Below, piece by piece: positions 17,887-26,391 of a stretch of DNA of 50,857 nucleotides. Position 1 is the first letter of the stretch; each line of letters opens with the position of its first letter. The DNA comes from an uncultured Chthonomonas sp. (lineage in GTDB: Bacteria > Armatimonadota > Chthonomonadetes > Chthonomonadales > CAJBBX01), in contig CAJBBX010000059.1 of assembly GCA_903951425.1 (NCBI GenBank), positions 1 through 50,857 of the forward strand, read 5' to 3'. Under the pieces are notes generated by a model, which saw only the letters and a list, made by a program, of their open reading frames with translations, did not search any database and had not been told where the DNA came from. Both the position numbers and the translations under genes were made by a program.

Positions 17887-18669
17887 ATGTATGTCCGAAC
17901 TGCATTCCGGCGGACAGCGCGGCCGTCGCTGTACGCCTTAGCCGCCCTGGCGTGTTCGTTCGCGTTTCGCCTGCCGGCCGTTGCCCAGGCGCCCGAACTG
18001 GAGCGCATGGTCGTGACCGGCGTTGCCGATCTCCGCGCGCGGGTTGAGGTGACGCGGGTGGACAGCGCCGCCATGCGGTCGGTCAGCCCCGACCTGGCCA
18101 TGCTCTTCGGCCTCAAGGCGCTCGACATCGCCTACAAGGAACCTTCGAGGTTCCGGGCCGAGGCTCGCGTCGGCCTACTGGTGGTGGACGGCGCGACGCT
18201 CTACTACCGCGTCCCGCAACTGGGCATCAAGCGCCGTACCGATCTGGGCGCCGATCTGCACCGGAGGCATTCGCTTTTTGACCTCGGCCTGCTTACCCGC
18301 GCCAAGGTGGATCAGATGGACGGGCGGAGGGTACGGACCGAGGTAGTGCATGGCGTGGAGGCGCAGGTCCATGAACTCCGCTACCGGGCCGACCGCGACA
18401 CTCGGTACATCGCGTGGCTGGATCCGGTCCGCAAGGTCACGCTCCGGCGGCAGTGGTTCGACCGCTCGAACCGCCTGAAGGGGACATTCGATTACCTCGA
18501 CATAAGCGAGGCGGCCCCGGGCGTCTACGTGCCGCGGCGGATTGAGGTCCGCACGGCGACGGGCTCCCTTGCGGGCGTGGCCGTCTACAGCGACGTGATT
18601 GTGAACGGCGGCCTTGCGGACGCGCTGTTCGAGATACCGGCGGACGCACCCGCCCGGTCTGGAGGCTGA
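17887..18669 (+). CDS. Secreted LolA-like (outer-membrane lipoprotein-sorting fold) protein
   Basis: 260 residues with a signal peptide at about 1-34 (RRTARPSLYALAALACSFAFRLPAVAQA). The mature part has the alternating beta pattern of the LolA/LolB/RseB fold: MVVTGVADLRARVEVTRVD, YKEPSRFRAEARVGLLVVDGATLYYRV, LDPVRKVTLRRQWFD, NRLKGTFDYLDI, GVYVPRRIEVRTATG. It could carry a lipid or lipoprotein in the periplasm or sense envelope lipids. No ligand residue can be assigned. AAGGAG lies 14 bases before the ATG at 17887, which is longer than usual. It ends two bases before accB, so the two are probably co-transcribed. Confidence 0.65.
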   Translation: MYVRTAFRRTARPSLYALAALACSFAFRLPAVAQAPELERMVVTGVADLRARVEVTRVDSAAMRSVSPDLAMLFGLKALDIAYKEPSRFRAEARVGLLVVDGATLYYRVPQLGIKRRTDLGADLHRRHSLFDLGLLTRAKVDQMDGRRVRTEVVHGVEAQVHELRYRADRDTRYIAWLDPVRKVTLRRQWFDRSNRLKGTFDYLDISEAAPGVYVPRRIEVRTATGSLAGVAVYSDVIVNGGLADALFEIPADAPARSGG

Positions 18670-18671
18670 GC

Positions 18672-19127
18672 ATGCCGGAGACAGGCTTTGAGCTGGGCCA
18701 TGTGGAGCGTCTGATCGGACTGGTGGAGAGGTGCGGCCTCTCGGAGCTTCAGATCACGCAGGGCGATCGGAGCATCCGCATCAAGGGAGGGGCTGCCCCG
18801 GCCGGGCCGGTGCAGTCCCAGGCTGAAGTGGTTGCCTCGCCGGTTGCCGTGGACGGCGTACCTGTGGCATCGCCGATGGTTGGGGTCTTCTACCGCTCTC
18901 CCGGCCCGGAGCAGCCGCCGTTCGTCGAGGTGGGCGACCATGTGGAAGTCGGGCAGACCGTGGGCCTCATCGAGGCCATGAAGGTCTTCTCCGAGGTTCC
19001 CGCCGAGGTCGCCGGCACCATTGCGGCCATCCCCGCGGAGAACGGCCAACTCGTGAAGCCCGGCGACGCCCTGGTGGTTGTGGCGCCCGGCGGCCCGGCG
19101 ATCGAGACGCAGCCTGAGACGGCCTGA
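18672..19127 (+). CDS. accB: Acetyl-CoA carboxylase biotin carboxyl carrier protein
   Basis: 151 residues, normal for AccB. It carries biotin between the carboxylase and transferase subunits in the first step of fatty-acid synthesis. The biotin-accepting lysine is Lys104 in EAMKV (101-105). The preceding thumb region is present (SPMVGVFYRSPGPEQPPFVEVG), which distinguishes AccB from biotin domains of pyruvate carboxylase. An N-terminal helix (VERLIGLVERCGLSELQI) and a short Ala/Pro linker complete it. The biotin carboxylase gene accC, usually next door, is absent from the window. It lies between a LolA-like gene (2 bases before) and hom (13 bases after). Confidence 0.93.
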   Translation: MPETGFELGHVERLIGLVERCGLSELQITQGDRSIRIKGGAAPAGPVQSQAEVVASPVAVDGVPVASPMVGVFYRSPGPEQPPFVEVGDHVEVGQTVGLIEAMKVFSEVPAEVAGTIAAIPAENGQLVKPGDALVVVAPGGPAIETQPETA

Positions 19128-19140
19128 GGAGGGGCGTGGG

Positions 19141-20421
19141 TTGAAGATCATCAAGATCGGTCTGCTTGGCTTCGGCAATGTCGGCTCGGGCGCCTACGCG
19201 CTGCTGAACGCCAATCTGGAGGATATCCAGCGCAAGGTCGGCGCACAGGTCGAGGTGAAGCGCGTCGTCGTGCGCGACGCCTCCAAGGCGCGGCCGGTGG
19301 CCCACAACCCGGCCCTGCTGACCACGGATGTGGAGTCCGTGCTGGGTGATCCCGAGATTGATGTGGTCTGCGAGCTGATCGGCGGCGTCGACCCGGCCCA
19401 TGAGTACGTGCTGCGGGCGCTGCGCGCCGGCAAGCAGGTCGTCAGCGCCAACAAGGAGCTGATCGCCAAGGAGGGCGAGTCCATCCTTCGCGAGGCGCAG
19501 AGCCATGCGTGCGACTTCCTGTTCGAGGGCGCGGTGGCGGGCGGCATCCCGATCATCCTCCCCATGAAGAGCAGCCTCGCGGGCAACCGCGTGGACCAGG
19601 TCAAGGGCATCGTCAACGGGACGACGAACTACATCCTCTCGAAGATGACGCTCGAAGGCGCCGAATACTCCGACGTGCTTGCCGAGGCCCAGCGCCTCGG
19701 GTACGCCGAGGCCGATCCCACCAGCGACGTCGAGGGGTACGACGCCCAGTACAAGATCGCCATCCTCAGCTCCATCGCGTTCACCAGCCGGGTGAGCGTG
19801 GAGGACGTCTATGTGGAGGGCATCACGCGGGTGAGCCAGAGCGACATCCGCCATGCCCGCGACCTCGGGTACGTCATCAAGCTGCTGGCCGTGGGGACGC
19901 GCTCGGGGACCGAATGCGTGCAGGTGCGGGTTCATCCCGCGCTCATACCCCAGCGCCACCCGCTGGCCAGCGTGAACGACGCCTTCAATGCCATCTTCCT
20001 CCGCGGCGACGCTGTGGGCGACGTCATGTTCTACGGCCGCGGGGCAGGCATGATGCCCACGGGCAGCGCGGTAGTGGGCGACCTGATCGATACCTGCCGC
20101 AACCTGGTCCACGGCTGCACCGGCCGCATCGCCTGCACCTGCTACGAGAACCGCCGCGTGCTGCCCATCGACGACCTGGTCACCAAGTACTACCTTCGCA
20201 TCTCGGTGAGCGACTGTCCGGGCACGCTGGCGGCCATCGCCGGGGTTCTGGGGGCCAACGGTGTCTCCATCGAGTCCGTGCGCGCCGATGCCCACGACAA
20301 GGCTGAGGCCGTCTGGGTGACCCATGCCGTGCGCGAGGCCAACATGCGCACGGCCATCGAGCAGATGGAGGGGCTGCCGGAGGTCTACAGCGTGGAGAAC
20401 TGGATCCGAGTGGAGGAGTGA
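19141..20421 (+). CDS. hom: Homoserine dehydrogenase
   Basis: 426 residues. It reduces aspartate semialdehyde to homoserine, on the way to threonine and methionine. The Rossmann motif is at the very start (KIGLLGFGNVGSGAY). The family signature VNGTTNYILSKM is present, followed by AEADPTSDVEGYDAQYK with the catalytic Asp/Lys region. A C-terminal ACT domain (about 350-426, RISVSDCPGTLAAIAGVLG) suggests feedback control by an amino acid, usually threonine. I chose the TTG at 19141, after GGAGGGG. An in-frame upstream ATG at 19078 would start inside accB. The gene is probably in the same transcript as accB. It converges with the next gene, 12 bases away. Confidence 0.95.
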   Translation: MKIIKIGLLGFGNVGSGAYALLNANLEDIQRKVGAQVEVKRVVVRDASKARPVAHNPALLTTDVESVLGDPEIDVVCELIGGVDPAHEYVLRALRAGKQVVSANKELIAKEGESILREAQSHACDFLFEGAVAGGIPIILPMKSSLAGNRVDQVKGIVNGTTNYILSKMTLEGAEYSDVLAEAQRLGYAEADPTSDVEGYDAQYKIAILSSIAFTSRVSVEDVYVEGITRVSQSDIRHARDLGYVIKLLAVGTRSGTECVQVRVHPALIPQRHPLASVNDAFNAIFLRGDAVGDVMFYGRGAGMMPTGSAVVGDLIDTCRNLVHGCTGRIACTCYENRRVLPIDDLVTKYYLRISVSDCPGTLAAIAGVLGANGVSIESVRADAHDKAEAVWVTHAVREANMRTAIEQMEGLPEVYSVENWIRVEE

Positions 20422-20433
20422 TCGCCCCGGCGC

Positions 20434-20916
20434 TCAGGCGTCGCGGATTACCGCCACTTCGGTGCAGTCGCTGAACTTGGGGCAGAAGACGCATTCTGTC
20501 CAGACCTTGCGGGGGAGTAGCGCCTTATCAATGCGCGCGAAACCAGCCTTCTCGAAGAGCCCCGGCACGTAGGTCAGCGCGAAGACGCGCTCGAGGCCCA
20601 TGCGGCCGGCATCTCCCATGCAGGCCTCGATCAGCCGGCGGCCGTAGCCGCGCCCCTGGTGCATGTCGGCGACCGCCAGCGACTTCAGCTCGGCCAGGTC
20701 CTTCCAGCTCACGTGTAGGGCCACGCAACCCACCACGTCCTCGCCCTCGGTTACCACGAAGAAGTCGCGGATGTTCTCGTAGAGCTGGCTCAGGCTGCGG
20801 GGAAGCATCAGTTCGCGCTGGGCGAAGCCGTTGATGAGCTTCTGTATGGCCGGCACGTCCGCAGGAACGGCTCGGCGGAGGTCGGCGGTAGGTGGGGTGT
20901 ACGTGGTTGCTTGCAT
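20434..20916 (-). CDS. Short ArgA-like amino-acid N-acetyltransferase (GNAT)
   Basis: 160 residues with a single GNAT domain: LRRAVPADVPAIQKLINGFAQRELMLPRS, then ADMHQGRGYGRRLIEACMGDAGRMGLERVFALTYV split around the CoA loop (QGRGYG). The C-terminus has LPRKVWTECVFCPKF then C-T-E-V-A-V-I. The cysteine pattern and the LPRKVWxxC motif match stand-alone N-acetylglutamate synthases of arginine biosynthesis, which lack the kinase-like domain of classical ArgA. No arginine gene is adjacent to support the role. The ATG at 20916 is used although no strong Shine-Dalgarno precedes it. A terminator lies upstream, so it needs its own promoter. Confidence 0.75.
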   Translation of the reverse strand: MQATTYTPPTADLRRAVPADVPAIQKLINGFAQRELMLPRSLSQLYENIRDFFVVTEGEDVVGCVALHVSWKDLAELKSLAVADMHQGRGYGRRLIEACMGDAGRMGLERVFALTYVPGLFEKAGFARIDKALLPRKVWTECVFCPKFSDCTEVAVIRDA

Positions 20917-20996
20917 GGCGGGTAGTAGCCGCCGAGCGCACAGCCGGGCGGCGAAGCACGGATTATACCTGCACCCCGCCGCCGTTCGGCTGCCGC

Positions 20997-21036
20997 AAAA
21001 CGGAGGCGGGCCCCCGTTTCCGAGAGCCCGCGTCCG
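20997..21036 (-). terminator. Intrinsic terminator of the LTXXQ-like gene
   Basis: On the minus strand an 11-base arm (21036-21026) pairs with 21011-21001 with one mismatch and is followed directly by TTTT (21000-20997). It begins 26 bases after the stop codon at 21062. It is the only terminator in the window where I see a T run right after the stem. Confidence 0.6.
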
Positions 21037-21061
21037 TACAACCGATCCTGGGGGACCAGGC

Positions 21062-21943
21062 CTATTGGCCTCGTCCGCCTCCGGGGCCGCCCATGCCGGG
21101 TCCACCCATGCGGGGCCCGCCCGGACCGCCGGGGCCTCCGGGTCCGCCGGGGCCGCCCGGTCCGCCGAAGCCGCGGCGCGGATGGGCCTTCTCGTACTTG
21201 GCCACTGCCGCCCTCTGGGCCGGGTTCAGCACCGCCGAGACGGCCTTGCGCTGCTCGTCGCGCATGGCGCCGAACTTCTTCATCATCGCATCGCGGTCGC
21301 CGCCGGGGCCCATGCCCTGGAACGCCTTCATCTGCTTCTCACGAGAGGCGTCGCCCACGGACTTCAGCTTCTTAACCTGATCGGGGGTCAGGCTCAGGTC
21401 GCCGACCACGCCCAGGGGGATGCCTGCGCCCTGCGCCGCGTCCATGGCCGCCAGGAGCGCCGGAACCTTGGCGCGCTGGGCGGGTGTCAGCACGGCGTTC
21501 ATGTCCGCGCTGGCCTTCTTGGCCATGCCCTGGATCTTGTCCATGTTCTTCTGCATCTCAGCGCCGCCGGCTCCGGGTCCGCCGCCCATGCCGGGCCGTC
21601 CGCCGCCCATGCCGGGCCCGCCCGCGCCGGGCCGCCCACCGCCCATGCCCGGTCCGCCGCCCATGCCCTGGCGGAAGATGCCCATGGCCTGGTCGCGGAA
21701 CTTGGACTGGATCGTGTCGAGCTTCTTCACCTGGCCGTCGTTGAGCTTCAGCGGGCCTTTGAGGGCCTCCACGGGCGCACGGTTGAGCGCCATCGGCAAG
21801 CGCATTCGCGGCCGACCGCCCATGCCGCCTCCGGGCGGTCCGCCGGGTCCTCCCATCATGCCGCCGGGGCGGCCCTGCCCCAGAACGCACGAGCCGGAGA
21901 GAGCCAATGCGCCGGCAACGCCGGCCAGCCACATCCTGTTCAT
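21062..21943 (-). CDS. Secreted Gly/Met-rich LTXXQ-motif (Spy/CpxP-like) protein
   Basis: 293 residues. The ATG at 21943 follows GGAGGATAACTCG and opens a signal peptide (MNRMWLAGVAGALALSGSC; the Cys could also be a lipobox, SGSC). The helical parts carry three LTPxQ-type motifs: LTPAQRAKVPALL, LTPDQVKKLKSV and LNPAQRAAVAKY. These resemble the periplasmic chaperone/stress family of Spy and CpxP. They alternate with low-complexity blocks: GGMMGGPGGPPGGGMGG after the signal, GMGGGRPGAGG repeats at about residues 95-125, and GPGGPGG repeats at the C-terminus. The Met/Gly content may mean metal binding. Role unknown beyond the periplasmic location. Confidence 0.75.
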   Translation of the reverse strand: MNRMWLAGVAGALALSGSCVLGQGRPGGMMGGPGGPPGGGMGGRPRMRLPMALNRAPVEALKGPLKLNDGQVKKLDTIQSKFRDQAMGIFRQGMGGGPGMGGGRPGAGGPGMGGGRPGMGGGPGAGGAEMQKNMDKIQGMAKKASADMNAVLTPAQRAKVPALLAAMDAAQGAGIPLGVVGDLSLTPDQVKKLKSVGDASREKQMKAFQGMGPGGDRDAMMKKFGAMRDEQRKAVSAVLNPAQRAAVAKYEKAHPRRGFGGPGGPGGPGGPGGPGGPRMGGPGMGGPGGGRGQ

Positions 21944-22079
21944 CGAGTTATCCTCCATACTGAGGCGAGCGCCCCGCACGCGCAACCGCGCGAGGCCGAT
22001 TGGGTCTCGGGACCTGTAGAACCCGACGGTGATACGGCCCACCGGTAACAGCAACCGTGGGCCGGAAAGGGCTGACGAG

Positions 22080-24053
22080 ATGGCCAGAGCTCTGGTGTTG
22101 CTGGGCCTCGTGCTTACGATGTGCGGCGGCTCGCCTGCCCGATGTGAGATTACCCGCGTTGGGTTCATATGGCACTACCCATTCGTCGATGTGGGCACGC
22201 CGCGGATGCCCGAGGCCGGCGCCGGGTTGATCATCGCCCGCGCGCACTGGCCCGCCCTTGAGCCCGAGGAGGGCCGCTTCGATCCCGCGTCGCTCCGGGG
22301 CCAACTGGCTATCGCCCGCAGGCAGGGGGCGCACATCGCGCTCATCTTGGAGTGCAACCCGTACTGCACGCCGGCGTGGGTGCGGAAGGCGTGCGCGGCC
22401 GCCGGCGAGTCCGTGCAGGGCCAGGACGGCTCGTCGGACGGCGTACCGGCGTTCGACTCGCCGATCTATCAGCGCCTCGTCGAGGCGCACCTGGGTCGCC
22501 TGATGGCGTTCCTTGCCGCCGAGGATGCCGCTCGCACGGTCTCCCATACCTTTCCCGGCATCGAGTGGTGGCTCCCGCCATCGTGGCGCGGAGGCGAACG
22601 GCAGTTGGCCCGGTTCCGCCGCTGGCTCAGCGACCGGTACGGCCCGGTCGAGGGCCTCAACCGGGCCTGGGGCGCCTCGTTCCGATCTATGGACGAGGCC
22701 CGCGCTCCGGAGGTCGACTTCCCGGCGCTGTGGGACGCCCGCCGGTCAGGCTTGGCCCAGCCCGCGTGGACCGGGCGTATTGGGCTTCCGCCGGCCGCCG
22801 AGGAGCGCGCCGCGGCCGACTGGCGCCTGTTCTGGTGCGAGACCGCCGCCCGTGCCATCGACGGGCTGGCTGAGATCGTCAAGGGCCTCGACCCGGCTCG
22901 CCGCACGGTCTGCTTCATGAGCCACGCCTGGGGCTTCGCCGCCGAGTGGGACTACAGCCAATGGGCCGCCATCGCGCTGGACCTGGTCGCCCGCCTGACG
23001 CCCCATGTCGATGAGATCGGCCTGCAGCTGCCCATGGCCGGCGGCGACACTGTCCGAGCCGACGCCGTCATCGACCTGGTCCGCAAGTACAGGAAGCCCG
23101 TCTGGGCGCTGGACATGATGGACTTCCGGCTCGGCACGCTCTGCGGGCCCGAGAGCCTCAATCGAGGCTCGCTGGCCGCCGTCCAGCAGGGGGCGGTGGG
23201 GCTGGCCTACTGCTGCTGGAACGGCGCGAAGGATTTCAACATCCACCCGGATTGGCCGTTGGAGCAGACGCGCGCCATGGTGACGCAGTCGCGCCGGTGG
23301 ATCGGCCTGCTGCAGGGCATGGAGCGCGTGGCGGACGGCGCCCTCATCCTGCCGCACGTCGCCGCGTCGCCGTCCGCGCCGGGAGGTTGGTCCGACGGCC
23401 CCTCGGCCTTCATGGGCTGGTACCGGATCATACAGGCAGCGGGCCTCTCCGTCGACGTGGTGACGCCCGACGAGGTCGCCGCCGATCCGCGCCTCCTCAA
23501 GCGCTACCCGTGGATCCTGGTGCCGCCAGGAGCGAGGCTCACGCCGCCGGTGCGCGGAGCGCTCGACGCCTATGCCTCGGGCGGCGGCCGGCTGCTGCGG
23601 CCGACCTCCGTCGGGGACCCCGGCATGGCCGTGCAGGCTTCGTTGGACCGGATGCGCTCTGCGAGTGATACGCCGCCCATGATCAGCGGGCCCGTTCCCG
23701 GCCCTGCGCTTACGGCCGCACTGGCGCGCGGTGGCGCGAGGCTCCGCGGCTGGGCGGCCGCGCAGGGCCGCGTGCGCGTGCGGATCGTCGGCCGGCCAGG
23801 CGTCGTAGTGGCGCTGACGCGGCACGTTCGCGGCAAGTCGGCGGCCGTCTGCCTCGTGCCGCGGGGCGGTCCTTCCGGCCCCGTCACGCTGGAGTGGATC
23901 GGCCGCGCGCCGGGCGCCTTGCGCATGCTTGTAGACGGCAAGGCGGTCACCCCGAAGGCCGTGCGGCGCGGCGGGATTGAGCGCGTGGAGCTTCCCGCGT
24001 TCGGCGCTGGTTGCCTGCTGCTCTCCGGCTCGAGCGCCGGGGCCTTGAAGTAA
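22080..24053 (+). CDS. GH42-like glycoside hydrolase (beta-galactosidase type), secreted
   Basis: 657 residues with a signal peptide (MARALVLLGLVLTMCGG). The N-terminal TIM barrel shows features of the GH42 group: LIIARAHWPALEPEEGRFD, then GAHIALILECNPYCTPAWV, then FRRWLSDRYGPVEGLNRAWG with FPGIEWWLPPSW before it. A second domain (about 435-560, FMGWYRIIQAAGLSVDVVTPDEV then YPWILVPPGA) matches the flavodoxin-like trimerisation domain of GH42 enzymes. A small beta domain ends the protein. The fit to GH42 is partial, so substrate is open: a galactoside or another plant sugar. ATG at 22080 follows GGAAAGG. It lies immediately before rhaA, which suggests a role in the same sugar-uptake diet. Confidence 0.7.
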   Translation: MARALVLLGLVLTMCGGSPARCEITRVGFIWHYPFVDVGTPRMPEAGAGLIIARAHWPALEPEEGRFDPASLRGQLAIARRQGAHIALILECNPYCTPAWVRKACAAAGESVQGQDGSSDGVPAFDSPIYQRLVEAHLGRLMAFLAAEDAARTVSHTFPGIEWWLPPSWRGGERQLARFRRWLSDRYGPVEGLNRAWGASFRSMDEARAPEVDFPALWDARRSGLAQPAWTGRIGLPPAAEERAAADWRLFWCETAARAIDGLAEIVKGLDPARRTVCFMSHAWGFAAEWDYSQWAAIALDLVARLTPHVDEIGLQLPMAGGDTVRADAVIDLVRKYRKPVWALDMMDFRLGTLCGPESLNRGSLAAVQQGAVGLAYCCWNGAKDFNIHPDWPLEQTRAMVTQSRRWIGLLQGMERVADGALILPHVAASPSAPGGWSDGPSAFMGWYRIIQAAGLSVDVVTPDEVAADPRLLKRYPWILVPPGARLTPPVRGALDAYASGGGRLLRPTSVGDPGMAVQASLDRMRSASDTPPMISGPVPGPALTAALARGGARLRGWAAAQGRVRVRIVGRPGVVVALTRHVRGKSAAVCLVPRGGPSGPVTLEWIGRAPGALRMLVDGKAVTPKAVRRGGIERVELPAFGAGCLLLSGSSAGALK

Positions 24054-24125
24054 ACTAGAACGTCCGGCTGAACCAATCTGGGCATGGCGTTCGCGCGCCA
24101 GGTCCCGCAATCCAGGGAGACCCAC

Positions 24126-25391
24126 GTGTCAGATACCACGAAGATCGACAAGGCCTACGAGCTTGCGCGCGAGCGTTACGCCGAGATGGGCGTGGACACC
24201 GAGAAGGCCATGGCCGCCCTCGCGTCTATTCCGGTCTCGCTCCACTGCTGGCAGGGCGACGACGTCGGCGGCTTCGAGGGGGCAGGCGAGCTCACCGGCG
24301 GCATCCAGGCCACGGGCAACTATCCCGGCAAGGCCCGCACCGCCGATGAGCTCCGCGCCGACGCCGACAAGGCGCTGTCGCTCATCCCCGGCACCCATCG
24401 CTTCAACCTCCACGCCATGTACGCCGAGACGGGCGGCAAGAAGGTTGAGCGCGACGAGGTGGCCCCCGAGCACTTCGCCGGCTGGATCGACTGGGCGAAG
24501 TCCAAGGGCATGGGCCTCGACTTCAATCCCAGCTACTTCTCGCATCCGCTGGCCGACGACGGCTTCACGCTGAGCAGCCGCGACGAAGCCAAGCGCGCCT
24601 ACTGGGTGCGCCACGGCATCGCCTGCCGCAAGATCGGCGCTGCCATGGGCAAGGCTCTGGGCACGCCCACCGTCACCAACGTCTGGATCCCCGACGGCTT
24701 CAAGGACACCCCGGCGGACCGCGAGACGCCCCGCCGCCAGCTCATGAAGTCGCTCGACGAGATGTTCGCCGAGGAGATCGACGCGGCCCACAATCTCGAC
24801 GCCGTTGAGGGCAAGCTCTTCGGCATCGGCTCCGAGAGCTGTGTCATCGGCTCGCACGAGTTCTACCTGGGCTACGCCATCTCCCGGAACAAGCTCGTCT
24901 GCCTCGACGCCGGCCACTATCACCCGACGGAGTCCATCGTCGACAAGATTGGCGCCGCGCTCATGTTCGTGCCCGAGATCCTGCTCCACGTCAGCCGCGG
25001 CGTGCGTTGGGACAGCGATCATGTGGTGACCCTGACCGATGACCTCCGCGCCATCGCCGAGGAGGTCTCCCTGCCCGACCGCGTGAAGCGCGTCCACATC
25101 GGCCTCGACTTCTTCGATGCCAGCATCAACCGCGTGGCGGCCTGGACCATCGGCACCCGCTGCATGGTCAAGGCCCTGCTCGCGGCCCTGCTCCGCCCGC
25201 TGGAGACGCTGCACGAGGCCGAGGCGGCCGGCGATTTCACCACCCGCCTGGCCTTGCAGGAAGAGCTGAAGACCCTCCCCTTCGGTGCGGTCTGGGAGGC
25301 CTACTGCGTCCGCAAGGGCGTCCCCGCCGGAGCCGAGTGGCTTGACGAGGTCCGCGCGTACGAGGCTACCGTACTCAGCGCCAGGGCGTAG
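24126..25391 (+). CDS. rhaA: L-rhamnose isomerase
   Basis: 421 residues, nearly the same as Escherichia coli RhaA. It converts L-rhamnose to L-rhamnulose in the cytoplasm with a divalent metal. The barrel residues are clear: [12 protein letters not shown] near the N-terminus, [37 protein letters not shown] at about 259-269 (metal ligands) and [15 protein letters not shown] chose the GTG at 24126, which follows AGGGAGA, over the ATG at 24084, whose extra residues are not part of the family. No rhamnulokinase or aldolase gene is adjacent, so the later steps must be elsewhere. A hairpin follows the stop codon. Confidence 0.95.
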   Translation: MSDTTKIDKAYELARERYAEMGVDTEKAMAALASIPVSLHCWQGDDVGGFEGAGELTGGIQATGNYPGKARTADELRADADKALSLIPGTHRFNLHAMYAETGGKKVERDEVAPEHFAGWIDWAKSKGMGLDFNPSYFSHPLADDGFTLSSRDEAKRAYWVRHGIACRKIGAAMGKALGTPTVTNVWIPDGFKDTPADRETPRRQLMKSLDEMFAEEIDAAHNLDAVEGKLFGIGSESCVIGSHEFYLGYAISRNKLVCLDAGHYHPTESIVDKIGAALMFVPEILLHVSRGVRWDSDHVVTLTDDLRAIAEEVSLPDRVKRVHIGLDFFDASINRVAAWTIGTRCMVKALLAALLRPLETLHEAEAAGDFTTRLALQEELKTLPFGAVWEAYCVRKGVPAGAEWLDEVRAYEATVLSARA

Positions 25392-25416
25392 GATCGGCTC
25401 ACTGGTGAGTGCTCCT

Positions 25417-25448
25417 CAGACGGCCTGACCGTTGTGTCGGGCCGTCTG
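25417..25448 (+). terminator. Terminator-like hairpin after rhaA
   Basis: Arms at 25417-25429 and 25436-25448 pair over 13 bases, with one T-G wobble, around loop CGTTGT. It lies 26 bases after the rhaA stop and just ahead of the sulfotransferase ribosome-binding site. There is no T run, so it may be a weak terminator or a leader hairpin separating rhaA from the sulfotransferase genes. Confidence 0.5.
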
Positions 25449-25472
25449 CGGCGCTGAGGGAGGCGTTGCGCG

Positions 25473-26387
25473 TTGACCGAACTGGCCCCGCCCGACCGCA
25501 GGATCCACTTCCTGCACATACCGAAGACCGCGGGCACCAGCGTCGCATCGCTGGTCCGCAACGCCTATCCTGCTGATGAAAGCATCCCGGCCTACTTCTG
25601 GCACGAGTTGCCGGGCATGGATCGGACGCGACTGAACGGCTACAGGTGCTATGCCGGGCACTTCGGCACGATCCTCCAGGACATGCTGACAGGCCCGATC
25701 CCAACGGTGACGATGCTTCGCGATCCGCTTGAGCACTATGTATCGAGAGCCGCCCACAACCTCAGGTGGCTCGATCAGCAGGATGTTACCGTGGACCTGG
25801 TCCGGCAGCAGGTTCGGCTTGCCACGGGTGATAGCGACCTGTCGGATGCACAAGCCGACGCGATGCTGTCGGCCGCCCGCAGCGGCAACGTGGGACCGCT
25901 CCTGGGACACCCGCTGCTGGTCCGGTCCGGCGTCGATCTGCAGACCCGCACCCTGGGCGTGCACTTCGATCTGGACTGGCTGCGCGCCTGTGAGTCGTAC
26001 AAGGTCTATGAGGCACTCCTGACGGAGCAGGCGCCCGGAGCCGCCTCCGACGCGGTGTACCGAGCCGCCGTGGCGTCGCTGGAGGGCATGGAGGTGGTCG
26101 GTCTGGTGGAGAGAATGACTGATTCTATCACGTTGATCTGTCGTTACCTGGGTATTCCTGCGCCACCGGAGGTCCCTTTGAAGAACGCCAACCCGGCGCG
26201 GCCCCAGGGCCGGACGAGCTACCGCGAGTCCGGTATGCTGACGGCCGCCCACATGTCCATGGTAGCGAAGGTCACCGAGCGTGACCGCGAGCTCTACGAA
26301 CGCGGCCGCGCGATCCACGCGAAGCAGATGAAGCGGGCTCAGCGCCGGTGGTGGCGGATGCTCCCATGGCCGGTCAGGTCGGCATAG
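25473..26387 (+). CDS. Sulfotransferase (PAPS-dependent, Sulfotransfer_2-like), copy 1
   Basis: 304 residues. It is predicted to move a sulfuryl group from 3'-phosphoadenylyl sulfate (PAPS) to a hydroxyl or amine. The 5'-phosphosulfate loop is HIPKTAGTS at about residues 14-22, and the 3'-phosphate site is RDPLEHYVSRAAHN, both intact. The rest matches the other three sulfotransferases in this window (QTRTLGVHFD, EVVGLVERM), so they are paralogues. No signal peptide or membrane segment is seen, so it acts in the cytoplasm. I chose the TTG at 25473, nine bases after GGGAGG. It ends five bases before the sulfotransferase-methyltransferase gene. The acceptor is unknown; the nearby UbiA, cyclase and exporter genes suggest a prenyl or glycolipid. 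Confidence 0.85.
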   Translation: MTELAPPDRRIHFLHIPKTAGTSVASLVRNAYPADESIPAYFWHELPGMDRTRLNGYRCYAGHFGTILQDMLTGPIPTVTMLRDPLEHYVSRAAHNLRWLDQQDVTVDLVRQQVRLATGDSDLSDAQADAMLSAARSGNVGPLLGHPLLVRSGVDLQTRTLGVHFDLDWLRACESYKVYEALLTEQAPGAASDAVYRAAVASLEGMEVVGLVERMTDSITLICRYLGIPAPPEVPLKNANPARPQGRTSYRESGMLTAAHMSMVAKVTERDRELYERGRAIHAKQMKRAQRRWWRMLPWPVRSA

Positions 26388-26391
26388 GGGG

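Noticed and set aside
18967-20325. Open frame of 452 codons opposite hom and accB
   Set aside because: Shadow of the homoserine dehydrogenase gene, without motifs.
22746-24125. Open frame of 459 codons opposite the GH42-like gene
   Set aside because: Shadow frame; low-complexity Arg/Ala/Gly content and no homology.
25417-25448. Riboswitch ahead of the sulfotransferase genes
   Set aside because: A single hairpin with no recognisable aptamer; a terminator or leader hairpin explains it.
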